A DNA stretch of 64,000 nucleotides, from NCBI RefSeq assembly GCF_020991455.1, contig NZ_JAJMOX010000013.1, forward strand, positions 159,675-223,674, read 5' to 3'. The stretch is from Flavobacterium sp. JAS (lineage in GTDB: Bacteria > Bacteroidota > Bacteroidia > Flavobacteriales > Flavobacteriaceae). Below the pieces are notes generated by a model. It saw only the letters and a program-made list of their open reading frames with translations. It was not told where the DNA came from and made no database searches. A program made the translations under genes and the position numbers. Below, piece after piece: positions 32,121 to 39,422 of this stretch; position 1 is the stretch's first letter; the number at the start of each line of letters is the position of its first letter.

Positions 32121-32651
32121 ATGATCACATTTGAAGGTGAATATAAAAGTTTTAAAGCTAGAATTTTCAGTCAAAAAACTTTAGGTTTTTTATTTGTTTT
32201 TATATTTTATTCATATATATTTTCTCGTTTTTTTGAAGTAGATACTTTAAAATATTATACCTATTTTCTGGAATTCGTCTTTTTTGTATTATTTATTACT
32301 GTCACTATAAATACAAGTAAAAACATTATTGACAAAATTAGTATTGATGAAAACAATATTACTTTAAGTGGAGAAAATTTCAATGAAAATTGGAAAAAAT
32401 CACTAAATATTAAAGAAACTAATATTCAGATACGAATTAATGCTTCTCAAAAAGGAATACGTGGATCGACTTTTTACTTAAAAATAAAAAACAAAAAAGA
32501 TAATTACACCATAAATTCATTCGAAACATACACTGATGAAGGAATAATGCATATTTTCAATGCATTTAAGAAATTTAAAGACGAAAAAATAATCATAGAC
32601 GAAAGGCTGGTAATATTGCAAATACAAGAAAAAATAGAAAAATGTCGATAG
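32121..32651 (+). CDS. Hypothetical membrane protein with two spans
   Basis: 176 residues. Two hydrophobic segments (about residues 22-40, LGFLFVFIFYSYIF, and 48-66, YFLEFVFFVLFITV) are followed by a soluble domain of about 110 residues with alternating strands (IDKISIDENNITLSG, NIQIRINASQ, STFYLKIKNK), like a PH-like or bPH domain found after paired spans. I do not recognise the family firmly. The stop overlaps the yggS start by 10 bases (32642-32651), so the two are translationally coupled. Confidence 0.7.
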   Translation: MITFEGEYKSFKARIFSQKTLGFLFVFIFYSYIFSRFFEVDTLKYYTYFLEFVFFVLFITVTINTSKNIIDKISIDENNITLSGENFNENWKKSLNIKETNIQIRINASQKGIRGSTFYLKIKNKKDNYTINSFETYTDEGIMHIFNAFKKFKDEKIIIDERLVILQIQEKIEKCR

Positions 32652-33301
32652 CGTCAAATTTAAATACAATCAAAACAAGTTTACCAGAACATGTAACATT
32701 AGTTGCAGTTTCTAAAACCAAACCTGTTTCTGATTTAATGCAAGCCTACGAAGCCGGTCAACGCATTTTTGGTGAGAATAAAATCCAGGAAATGGTTGAT
32801 AAGTACGAACAAATGCCAAAAGACATTCAGTGGCACATGATTGGTCACGTACAATCGAATAAAGTCAAATTTATGGCACCATTTGTGAGTTTGATCCACG
32901 GAGTTGACAGCTTGAAATTATTTCAGGAAATCAACAAACAAGCATTAAAAAACAATAGAATTATCGATTGTTTGCTTCAGATACATATTGCCGAAGAAGA
33001 AACTAAATTTGGTTTGGATGAAAATGAATTAAATGCACTTTTATCTTCATTTGAATTCAAAGAAATGAAAAACATTCGTATCTTAGGATTAATGGGAATG
33101 GCAACATTCACAGAAGATCAAAACCAGATTAAAAAAGAATTTATACATTTAAAGTCTATTTTTGATTCGATTCAATCAATCGAAAATGAAAATTTAAAAT
33201 TGAATACAATATCCATGGGGATGTCTGGAGATTACCAACTTGCCATAGAATGCGGCAGCACAATGGTTCGCATTGGAAGCAGCATTTTTGGAGGTCGTTG
33301 A
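32642..33301 (+). CDS. YggS/PROSC family PLP homeostasis protein
   Basis: 219 residues. The PLP-binding Lys is in TLVAVSKTKPVSDL (residue about 26). Other hallmarks are RIFGENKIQEMVDKYE, IQWHMIGHVQSNKVK, LMGMATFT and the end SMGMSGDYQLAIECGSTMVRIGSSIFGGR, which binds PLP phosphate. Homologues keep free pyridoxal phosphate and amino-acid pools balanced and have no known enzymatic turnover. Overlaps the preceding membrane-protein gene. Confidence 0.94.
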   Translation: MSIASNLNTIKTSLPEHVTLVAVSKTKPVSDLMQAYEAGQRIFGENKIQEMVDKYEQMPKDIQWHMIGHVQSNKVKFMAPFVSLIHGVDSLKLFQEINKQALKNNRIIDCLLQIHIAEEETKFGLDENELNALLSSFEFKEMKNIRILGLMGMATFTEDQNQIKKEFIHLKSIFDSIQSIENENLKLNTISMGMSGDYQLAIECGSTMVRIGSSIFGGR

Positions 33302-33369
33302 TTTTTTCAATATCAATTGCAATTGCAAAAATCAAAATTCAATTTTAAAAGTATAAATCAATAATTTAA
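33302..33369. repeat. CAATT-rich repeat left of the four-helix-bundle gene
   Basis: Reiterated words TTCAATATCAATTGCAATTG, CAAAATTCAATTTTAAAAG fill the 68-bp gap. The same words appear on the right side at 33719-33812. Confidence 0.5.
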
Positions 33370-33717
33370 ATGGAAAAAATATTCAATTTTGAAGATCGAT
33401 TAGTTCGATTTGCTGGAGAATGTATTTTCTTTACAAGACAATTAGAGAGATTATTTGAAAATGAATATTATAAAAATCAATTAATTAGATCATCTGGAAG
33501 CGCTTCCTTAAATTTTGGAGAAGCACAAGGCACCATAACTGATAAAGATTTTATTTTTAAAGTTTCATTAGTTGTAAAAGAATTAAAAGAATCCAGAAAC
33601 TCATTAAAGATTCTAGATTATATTAAAGAAGGTGATAGCGATAAAAGAAGTAAGCTTCTAATTGAAGTAGAACAACTTATTGCAATTTCATCAAAAATGA
33701 TAATAAATAAAAAATAA
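33370..33717 (+). CDS. Four-helix-bundle protein (23S rRNA IVS-protein family)
   Basis: 115 residues. It fits the short all-helical family named from proteins encoded in 23S rRNA intervening sequences: FNFEDRLVRFAGECIFFTRQLE, YKNQLIRSSGSASLNFGEAQG, FKVSLVVKELKESRNSLKILDYI and a last helix LLIEVEQLIAISSKMI. RSSGSASLNFGEA is the hallmark. Relatives include the accessory protein of diversity-generating retroelements, but most chromosomal members, like this one, are orphans of unknown role. It is flanked on both sides by CAATT repeats and separates yggS from an unrelated nuclease gene, which suggests insertion. Confidence 0.88.
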   Translation: MEKIFNFEDRLVRFAGECIFFTRQLERLFENEYYKNQLIRSSGSASLNFGEAQGTITDKDFIFKVSLVVKELKESRNSLKILDYIKEGDSDKRSKLLIEVEQLIAISSKMIINKK

Positions 33718-33718
33718 T

Positions 33719-33812
33719 TCAATTCCAATGACAATAGCAATTACAATAACAATTTTCAAAAATTGAAATTGATTTTTAAAATTGATATTGCCATTGATTT
33801 TTGAAATTGACA
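33719..33812. repeat. CAATT-rich long imperfect hairpin right of the four-helix-bundle gene
   Basis: Two halves of about 42-47 bases pair imperfectly: the left reads CAATGACAATAGCAATTAC, the right ATTGATATTGCCATTG, around CAATTTTCAAAAATTG. It extends to within a few bases of the next ATG. Confidence 0.6.
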
Positions 33813-33818
33813 TTTAAA

Positions 33819-35180
33819 ATGTACGCAATACTAGACATAGAAACCACTGGAGGCCAGTTTAATGAAGAAGGAATTACCGAAATCGCCATATATAAATTTG
33901 ATGGTCATGAAGTAGTTGACCAATTCATTAGCCTTGTTAATCCTGAAATTCCGATTCAGCCTTTTGTGGTGAAATTAACCGGAATCAATAATGCTATGTT
34001 GCGTTCGGCACCAAAGTTTTTTGAAGTTGCAAAAAGAATTATAGAAATCACTTCAGATTGTATCATTGTTGCACATAATGCTTCTTTTGATTATCGAATT
34101 TTACGTACCGAATTCAGACGTTTAGGTTACGATTTCGAAGCCAGAACGCTTTGTACTGTAGAGCTTGCCAAAAAATTAATTCCGGATCAACCCTCTTATA
34201 GTTTAGGAAAATTAGTTCGTGCACTCGGGATCCCAATGGCAGACAGACATCGTGCCAGCGGAGATGCAATGGCAACAACCAAGTTATTCAAAATGCTTCT
34301 TGAAAAAGACTTAGAAAAAACAATCGTAAAAGATTTTATAAAACTCGAAGTCGAAAAAGGAATTGCTCCAAAATTATTGGATCTTTTAGCACAAATGCCT
34401 GCAAAAACCGGTATTTACTATATATACAACGAAGGCGGAACTTTGATTTACATTGGCAAAAGCCAAAATATCAAGAAAAGAATCAACCAGCATTTTACTG
34501 GAATCACCACAAAAAGTAAAAAAATTCAAGCCGAAGTTTTCACCATAACTTATGACGAAACCGGAAGCGAATTAATTGCGCTTTTAAAAGAAAGTGAAGA
34601 AATAAAAATACATCGCCCGAGGCACAATCGTTCGCAGAAAAAAACGGTATTTCCATTTGCTATCTATGCAGAAAAAGATTCAAACGGTTATTTGAACTTA
34701 AAACTTCAAAAAGCCGATGGACGTAAAAAAGAAATTACATCATTTGCTTCTTTACAGGAAGGCAAAAATATGCTTTTCAAATTCACCGCTAAGTATCATT
34801 TGTGCCAAAAGCTAACTGGATTGTATCAAACTAAAAAAGAGTGCTTTCAATATAAAATAAAAGAATGCGACGGTGCGTGTATTGGCGAAGTAAGTCCCGA
34901 AGAATACAATGCAAGGGTTCAGCAATTTATATCCGAAAATAGTTTTGAAAACAAAAGTATGATTCTGCTTGACAGAGGTCGAAATGTGAATGAAAGAAGC
35001 GCTATACTAATCGAAAACGGAATTTATAAAGGCTACGCTTATTACGACCTTAATTATCAAATTACAAACATTGAAATTCTAAAAAATATCCTAATTCCAA
35101 TGCAGCACAATCGAGATGTAAAAAACATAATTCAAAGCCACATCCGAAAAACCAAGTCACCCAAAATTTTATATTTTTAA
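33819..35180 (+). CDS. DnaQ-type exonuclease fused to GIY-YIG endonuclease
   Basis: 453 residues from the ATG at 33819; the frame is open from a TTG at 33801 in the repeat. Residues 1-165 form a DEDDh 3'-5' exonuclease: AILDIETTGG (motif I), VAHNASFDYRIL (II), HRASGDAMAT (III). Residues about 190-270 are a GIY-YIG nuclease like the N-terminus of UvrC or Cho: TGIYYIYNEGGTLIYIGKS, Arg in KKRINQHF, and Glu in ELIALLKESEEIK. The rest (YHLCQKLTGLY, CFQYKIKECDGACIGE) matches the Cys-containing part of Cho-like proteins. Similar fusions are known in Actinobacteria and Bacteroidetes and are thought to act in DNA repair. Lacks the UvrC C-terminal nuclease. Confidence 0.9.
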   Translation: MYAILDIETTGGQFNEEGITEIAIYKFDGHEVVDQFISLVNPEIPIQPFVVKLTGINNAMLRSAPKFFEVAKRIIEITSDCIIVAHNASFDYRILRTEFRRLGYDFEARTLCTVELAKKLIPDQPSYSLGKLVRALGIPMADRHRASGDAMATTKLFKMLLEKDLEKTIVKDFIKLEVEKGIAPKLLDLLAQMPAKTGIYYIYNEGGTLIYIGKSQNIKKRINQHFTGITTKSKKIQAEVFTITYDETGSELIALLKESEEIKIHRPRHNRSQKKTVFPFAIYAEKDSNGYLNLKLQKADGRKKEITSFASLQEGKNMLFKFTAKYHLCQKLTGLYQTKKECFQYKIKECDGACIGEVSPEEYNARVQQFISENSFENKSMILLDRGRNVNERSAILIENGIYKGYAYYDLNYQITNIEILKNILIPMQHNRDVKNIIQSHIRKTKSPKILYF

Positions 35181-35197
35181 CAAATAAAAACTTTCAT

Positions 35198-35205
35198 TAT
35201 CTTTG
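35198..35205 (+). promoter_or_regulatory. -7 element of the ion-channel gene
   Basis: TATCTTTG matches TAnnTTTG and ends 5 bases before the ATG at 35211. As with smpB, this would give a leaderless mRNA. No -33 element is clear. Confidence 0.4.
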
Positions 35206-35210
35206 TAGAT

Positions 35211-36050
35211 ATGAAAAAAATAAAATCAAAATACGATATTTTCAGGCAAAAAACCCAAATTATTATTTATGGCAGTAACACCTTTGCAGGACGTCTGTTC
35301 GATTTAATACTTTTAGGGTTAATTTTACTGAGTGTCCTTTTGGTCATGATGGACACAGTCGAAGGTATCAACCAAAAATATCACTCACAACTTCTTATTT
35401 GTGAATGGATTATTACTGTTTTCTTTACCATAGAGTTTATTTTACGTATTATTTCGATACAAAAACCCCTAAAATATATTTTTAGCTTTTATGGAATAAT
35501 TGATTTAATGGCAATATTACCCATGTTTTTATCGATTTTTTTTCCAGCTACAAATGTTTTAACCATAGTAAGAGTCTTGCGTTTCTTCCGATTGTTTAAA
35601 ATCCTGCATATCCCGCAAATTTCGCAACAATCCAAACAACTTCGGGAAGCTATGGAAGCCAGCAAAGAAAAGATTTTGGTATTTATCTACTTTATACTAA
35701 TTAGTGCAGTAATTATTGGTTCACTAATGTATGTTGTCGAAGGCAAAGAAAGTGGCTTTACCAGCATTCCTACTGGCATTTATTGGTCTATTGTTACCTT
35801 AACGACAGTTGGTTATGGAGATATTTCGCCAGCGACACCTTTAGGGCAATTTTTAGCTTCATTGGTAATGATTATGGGTTACGGCGTCATTGCGGTTCCG
35901 ACCGGAATAGTTACTGCAGAATTTGCAAAAAGCAGCCTTAGGGGCAATTCTATCAATACTAAAAAAACCTGCAAAAAATGTCAATCACAAGTACATTTTG
36001 ATAGTGCAAAATACTGTCACGAATGCGGAACCGAATTGACAAATAATTAA
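35211..36050 (+). CDS. Voltage-gated-type potassium channel with C-terminal zinc ribbon
   Basis: 279 residues. Six membrane spans: S1 about 24-43, S2 about 63-83, S3 about 93-110, an S4 segment with regularly spaced Arg (TIVRVLRFFRLFKIL) near 118-132, and S5-pore-S6 with the K+ filter TTVGYGDI near 197-204. After S6 a tail of about 45 residues ends in CKKCQSQVHFDSAKYCHECGTEL, four Cys in two CxxC knuckles, a zinc ribbon. Voltage-gated six-span channels of this length occur in bacteria; the ribbon is the distinctive part and could be a metal or redox sensor. A repeat element follows 4 bases after the stop. Confidence 0.88.
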   Translation: MKKIKSKYDIFRQKTQIIIYGSNTFAGRLFDLILLGLILLSVLLVMMDTVEGINQKYHSQLLICEWIITVFFTIEFILRIISIQKPLKYIFSFYGIIDLMAILPMFLSIFFPATNVLTIVRVLRFFRLFKILHIPQISQQSKQLREAMEASKEKILVFIYFILISAVIIGSLMYVVEGKESGFTSIPTGIYWSIVTLTTVGYGDISPATPLGQFLASLVMIMGYGVIAVPTGIVTAEFAKSSLRGNSINTKKTCKKCQSQVHFDSAKYCHECGTELTNN

Positions 36051-36054
36051 TTTA

Positions 36055-36195
36055 AGAAGCTATTCCAGCTGTACATTGCAACTCCTCCTTATCTTTGTTG
36101 TTTTTTTAAGGCATAAAAGGAGCTTCTAAAGTCGCTCTTTTATCCCAAAAAAACTAACAAATATAAGTCCGGGGTTTCCATTCCCATCTGGGCTA
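36055..36195 (+). repeat. Dispersed structured repeat, copy 3 (long central hairpin)
   Basis: Begins AGAAGCTATTCCAGCTGT and ends GGGGTTTCCATTCCC then ATCTGGGCTA, matching the outer frame of copies 1 and 2. The middle is a long hairpin: the left arm (about 36090-36123, TTATCTTTGTTG...ATAAAAGGAGC) pairs with the right arm (about 36134-36165, GCTCTTTTAT...AACAAATATAAG) over some 30 bp with few mismatches. It lies in sense orientation between the ion channel and miaA and fills almost the whole gap. Confidence 0.65.
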
Positions 36196-36201
36196 AAAAA
36201 T

Positions 36202-37122
36202 ATGAAATACTTAATAACCATCGTCGGACCAACAGCCATAGGCAAAACAGCCTTAAGTATTGCTTTGGCACAACGTTTCAAATGTGAAATCATTTCTTGC
36301 GACAGTCGTCAATTTTTCAAAGAAATGACAATTGGTACGGCAGTTCCAAATCAGGAAGAATTACAATCAGCAACACATCATTTCATCCAAAATAGATCTA
36401 TTTTCGAAAATTATACCGTTGGTGATTACGAAAAAGAAGCACTTCTTAAATTAGAAGAATTATTTCAGAATAATGATTATGCAATACTAATTGGCGGTTC
36501 AGGATTATATGTAGATGCCATTTTAAAAGGTTTCGATGAATTTCCTGAAATCGACTCAAAAATACGTTCTGAAGTAAACTCGAATTATGAGAAACTCGGA
36601 ATCAATTATTTACAAGAACAATTACAGCTTTTAGATCCTGAATATTTTCAAAAAATAACCATTGAAAATCCACAGACTTTACAAAACCCACAGCGAATGA
36701 TGCGCTTTGTAGAAGTTTGTATCGGAACTCAAAAACCATATTCTTCTTTTTTAAACCAGAAGAAAAACAATAGAAACTTCACTCCTATTTTAATAGGTTT
36801 AGAAGCTGACCGACAAGTAATTTATACCCGAATCAATCAGCGTGTTGACATTATGATGAGCCAAGGTTTATTGGAAGAAGCAAAAACACTTTATCCTAAT
36901 AAAGCGTTAAATGCGCTTCAAACCGTCGGTTATAGAGAATTATTTAGTTATTTTGACGGAGAATTCACTTTGCCATTTGCAATTGAAGAAATCAAAAAAA
37001 ATACCAGACGTTTTTCCAAAAGACAACTTACATGGTTCAAGCGAAATGAAACTACAAAATGGTTTGATTACGCAACAGATAGAAAACAAATAATAGATTA
37101 TATAGAAAATCTTCTAAAGTAA
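36202..37122 (+). CDS. miaA: tRNA dimethylallyltransferase
   Basis: 306 residues. P-loop VGPTAIGKTALSIALA at residues 8-23, then EIISCDSRQFFKEMTIGTAVP, HFIQNRSIFENYTVGDYEKEAL, ILIGGSGLYVDAILKGFDEFP and QRMMRFVEVCIGT, all MiaA motifs. The end ALQTVGYRELFSYFDG...IKKNTRRFSKRQLTWFKR is the tRNA-contacting part. It adds the prenyl group to A37 of tRNAs that read codons starting with U. The start is 6 bases after a repeat element, so any promoter must lie in or before that element. Confidence 0.96.
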   Translation: MKYLITIVGPTAIGKTALSIALAQRFKCEIISCDSRQFFKEMTIGTAVPNQEELQSATHHFIQNRSIFENYTVGDYEKEALLKLEELFQNNDYAILIGGSGLYVDAILKGFDEFPEIDSKIRSEVNSNYEKLGINYLQEQLQLLDPEYFQKITIENPQTLQNPQRMMRFVEVCIGTQKPYSSFLNQKKNNRNFTPILIGLEADRQVIYTRINQRVDIMMSQGLLEEAKTLYPNKALNALQTVGYRELFSYFDGEFTLPFAIEEIKKNTRRFSKRQLTWFKRNETTKWFDYATDRKQIIDYIENLLK

Positions 37123-37175
37123 AAGCAAAATAAATTTTCTGTATTCTATTCTCTAAATAAATTTAAAATTACAAA

Positions 37176-37922
37176 ATGCCAATATCTCCTAATTTCACGT
37201 CGGTTTTAAGTAAAGACTGGGAAATCAATTTCACGCAATGCACACCAAATGGCTTCCTAAAATATACTGACTTATGTAATATTTTACAACTTACCGCTGC
37301 TGCACATTCTGAAGTTGGCGGAATTAGCTTTTTTGATATGCAGGAATTCCATCAAGCCTGGGTTTTAAGCAGAATGCGTGTTGAAATCTCTGCTTTACCA
37401 AAATGGCAAGACGTTGTAACCGTAAAAACATGGATCAATAGCTTAGAAAATTCTCGTTCTGTTCGTGCACTTGAAATGTATGTAAATGGCAAAAAAATAG
37501 TAGGCTGCGAAACCTATTGGGCCGTTTTTAATACTCAATTACGCCGTCCTGAAGCTTTGGCTTTACCCTATGAACATTTTGAGTTGTTTCCTGACAACAG
37601 AGCAACAAACGACGGTTTTTCCAAGATAAACATCAATCATGAAAAAGAAGCCATTTTTGAAAAAACGGTTTACTTATCTGATTTAGACATTGTAAATCAC
37701 GTAAATAATGTGAAATATCTAGAATGGTGTTTGGATCATGTTGATGAAAAACGAATCTTGAAACAAGAAGTCAAAAGCTTTGAAATGAATTTCATGAAAG
37801 AACTTTCATTAAAAGACAAAGTAGTAATTCACGAAAGTGAAGACGATAATCATACCAATGCAAAATTTAGCATTACGAAAGGTGATAAAACCTGTTTTGC
37901 TTTAGAATTACATTGGAAATAA
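37176..37922 (+). CDS. Acyl-ACP thioesterase (FatA-like, double hotdog)
   Basis: 248 residues. N-terminal hotdog: YTDLCNILQLTAAAHSEVGG and HQAWVLSRMRVEISALPKWQDVVTVKTWI. C-terminal hotdog: KTVYLSDLDIVNHVNNVKYLEWCLDHV, where the Asp-x-N-x-H-x-N-N pattern is the catalytic site of acyl-ACP thioesterases. The enzyme hydrolyses acyl-ACP to free fatty acid and may affect lipid composition. Bacterial homologues of the plant FatA/FatB enzymes are common in Bacteroidetes. 53 bases after miaA, possibly co-transcribed. Confidence 0.9.
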   Translation: MPISPNFTSVLSKDWEINFTQCTPNGFLKYTDLCNILQLTAAAHSEVGGISFFDMQEFHQAWVLSRMRVEISALPKWQDVVTVKTWINSLENSRSVRALEMYVNGKKIVGCETYWAVFNTQLRRPEALALPYEHFELFPDNRATNDGFSKININHEKEAIFEKTVYLSDLDIVNHVNNVKYLEWCLDHVDEKRILKQEVKSFEMNFMKELSLKDKVVIHESEDDNHTNAKFSITKGDKTCFALELHWK

Positions 37923-37945
37923 TATAACGTTTTCAATTTTGAATA

Positions 37946-38119
37946 TTGTGTAGTCCCTACAGGACAAATATTCATTCTTCTAATACTATTTCTACCAGTA
38001 TTTAATCTCTACGAGATATTTTAAGAATTCATAACAAAATAAAATACTCCGCTAGGAGTTATATGTTGGTAGATAAAGAATTTAGCACACCACTAAAATA
38101 TCCAGTAGGGACTACACAA
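37946..38119. repeat. GTAGTCCCTAC-bounded structured element
   Basis: Terminal perfect 15-bp inverted repeat TTGTGTAGTCCCTAC (37946-37960) / GTAGGGACTACACAA (38105-38119). Inside are smaller paired pieces: TCTACCAG / TTGGTAGA, CTCTACGAGAT, and ACTCCGCTAGGAGT. The 174-bp element fills the gap between the thioesterase gene and the terminator at 38144. No ORF. It looks like an independent structured repeat family, distinct from the 36055 family. Confidence 0.7.
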
Positions 38120-38143
38120 TTTTACAAATCATTCAGATATATA

Positions 38144-38180
38144 AAAACAATGCGATTCAAAATTTGAATCGCATTGTTTT
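38144..38180. terminator. Bidirectional terminator, thioesterase / TPR genes
   Basis: Perfect 18-bp arms AAAACAATGCGATTCAAA (38144-38161) and the reverse complement (38163-38180), with T runs on both sides. It serves the minus-strand rtcB-prfH-TPR operon and possibly the plus-strand thioesterase unit. Confidence 0.85.
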
Positions 38181-38197
38181 TTGTTTTAAATCAAAAT

Positions 38198-38734
38198 TTA
38201 ATTTGATTTCTTTTTCGAATCCTTCTTTGATTTTTTGGACTTCTTTTTCTTCTCTACCAAATCTATTTTTCCTTTAATTCGTTTCTCTACTTCAATAATA
38301 TCAGACTCAAAGGCAAACTGTAAAGCACAAAGTTTAGCATTTTTGATCTCCCTCAGAGCTTCTTTAAATTGTTCCTGCGCTTCAAGAAGAATAGCTTTCT
38401 TCACAAATATTTCCGATTTATTTATTCCTTTTACCGTTAAAGCAAAGTCAATTAGCTTTTGCGCCTCTTCATAATCTTCGTTTAAAATCAAAGTATGTAA
38501 ATAATGTGGATAAACTTCAAGTGCATGAATATTAATAGCCAAAGCTTCTTGAAAATAATGTTTTGCTTCTTCATAATTCCACAATTGTTCCGTTTGAATT
38601 CTTCCATACAGACACAAAACCATTGTATTTTTGGCATCATAAGAAAAAGCATAATCTAAAGATTCAATAGTTTCTTCAAGCGAATACGGGTAATTATCTA
38701 AAGCCTGAAAAAGGTATTTATCAATTGTTTTCAT
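38198..38734 (-). CDS. TPR protein, third gene of the rtcB-prfH operon
   Basis: 178 residues, no signal peptide. Helical repeats of TPR type: SLDYAFSYDAKNTMVLCLYGRI, YEEAKHYFQEALAINIHALEVYPHYL, LNEDYEEAQKLIDFALTVKGI and QFKEALREIKNAK. The C-terminus is very basic (VEKKKKSKKSKKDSKKKSN), which suits binding to RNA or ribosomes. Its start overlaps the end of prfH by 14 bases (38721-38734), so it is translated from the same mRNA. Its role is unknown; the operon suggests a helper in RNA or ribosome repair. Confidence 0.8.
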   Translation of the reverse strand: MKTIDKYLFQALDNYPYSLEETIESLDYAFSYDAKNTMVLCLYGRIQTEQLWNYEEAKHYFQEALAINIHALEVYPHYLHTLILNEDYEEAQKLIDFALTVKGINKSEIFVKKAILLEAQEQFKEALREIKNAKLCALQFAFESDIIEVEKRIKGKIDLVEKKKKSKKSKKDSKKKSN

Positions 38735-39410
38735 TTCGTAAATCTGTTTTTAGTTTCTGACGAGTTCCTTTGTAACTTTTCTCTACTTTATTCTTCTTAA
38801 AATCAGTTCCGATAAAAACCCTAACAGGATTTCCACGTTGAATATTCAACTGGTTTTCCCATTGTTTTCCTACATGATTTTTAAGTTGTTGCAAAGTTTC
38901 GTCTTCTAGTTTTTTTAATAATCTTTCTGTTGCCAGTTTTTTGTTTTGGTGTTGTGAACGACTGTCCATAGAAACAACTGCAATTCCTGTTGGAATATGT
39001 GTTGCTCTAATTGCCGAACTTACTTTATTCACATGTTGTCCGCCAGCACCGGAACTTCGCATTGCCTGATACTGAATATCATTTTCTGAAATTGATGCAT
39101 CCTTTTGCGGTTCAATCTCAAAAATGCCAATAAACCAGTTTTTTCGTTTGTGCATTTTTCTAAACTGACTCTGACCAATCCATTGAATTGTTCCTATCCA
39201 GGAATTGGCAAATGTTGCTGCATTTTTTCCTTTTATAGAAATTGTTGCAGTTTCAACTGTACCGTTTTCCTGACCAACTTCTCTTTGCAATAAAGTGGTT
39301 TCTAATTGTTGTTCCTGAGCTACGTCTAAAACTTTTTTAAGCACTTGGGCAACCACCCAAGTGCATTCTGCAGGTCCGCGACCTGCGGTTATCTGTATTA
39401 TTCTTTCCAT
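38721..39410 (-). CDS. prfH: Peptide chain release factor-like protein PrfH
   Basis: 229 residues, a release-factor domain 3 protein with no stop-codon recognition domain. The GGQ loop is SSGAGGQHVNKVSSAIRATH near residue 125, followed by IAVVSMDSRSQHQNK. N-terminal ITAGRGPAECTWVVAQVLKK is typical of PrfH. C-terminal KVEKSYKGTRQKLKTDLRNENN is basic, for rRNA contact. PrfH is known to be coupled with RtcB2, and the pair is reported to rescue and repair ribosomes cut in the 16S decoding centre. It sits 12 bases after rtcB here, matching that module. Confidence 0.93.
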   Translation of the reverse strand: MERIIQITAGRGPAECTWVVAQVLKKVLDVAQEQQLETTLLQREVGQENGTVETATISIKGKNAATFANSWIGTIQWIGQSQFRKMHKRKNWFIGIFEIEPQKDASISENDIQYQAMRSSGAGGQHVNKVSSAIRATHIPTGIAVVSMDSRSQHQNKKLATERLLKKLEDETLQQLKNHVGKQWENQLNIQRGNPVRVFIGTDFKKNKVEKSYKGTRQKLKTDLRNENN

Positions 39411-39422
39411 TTTTAATTTCTT

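Noticed and set aside
33370..33717. Possible diversity-generating retroelement accessory gene (Avd-like)
   Set aside because: No reverse transcriptase, template repeat or variable repeat is seen around it; only the four-helix fold is shared.
36090..36097. TATCTTTG as a -7 element for miaA
   Set aside because: It lies inside the left arm of the long hairpin of repeat copy 3 and has no -33 element at a usable distance, so it is probably part of the repeat.
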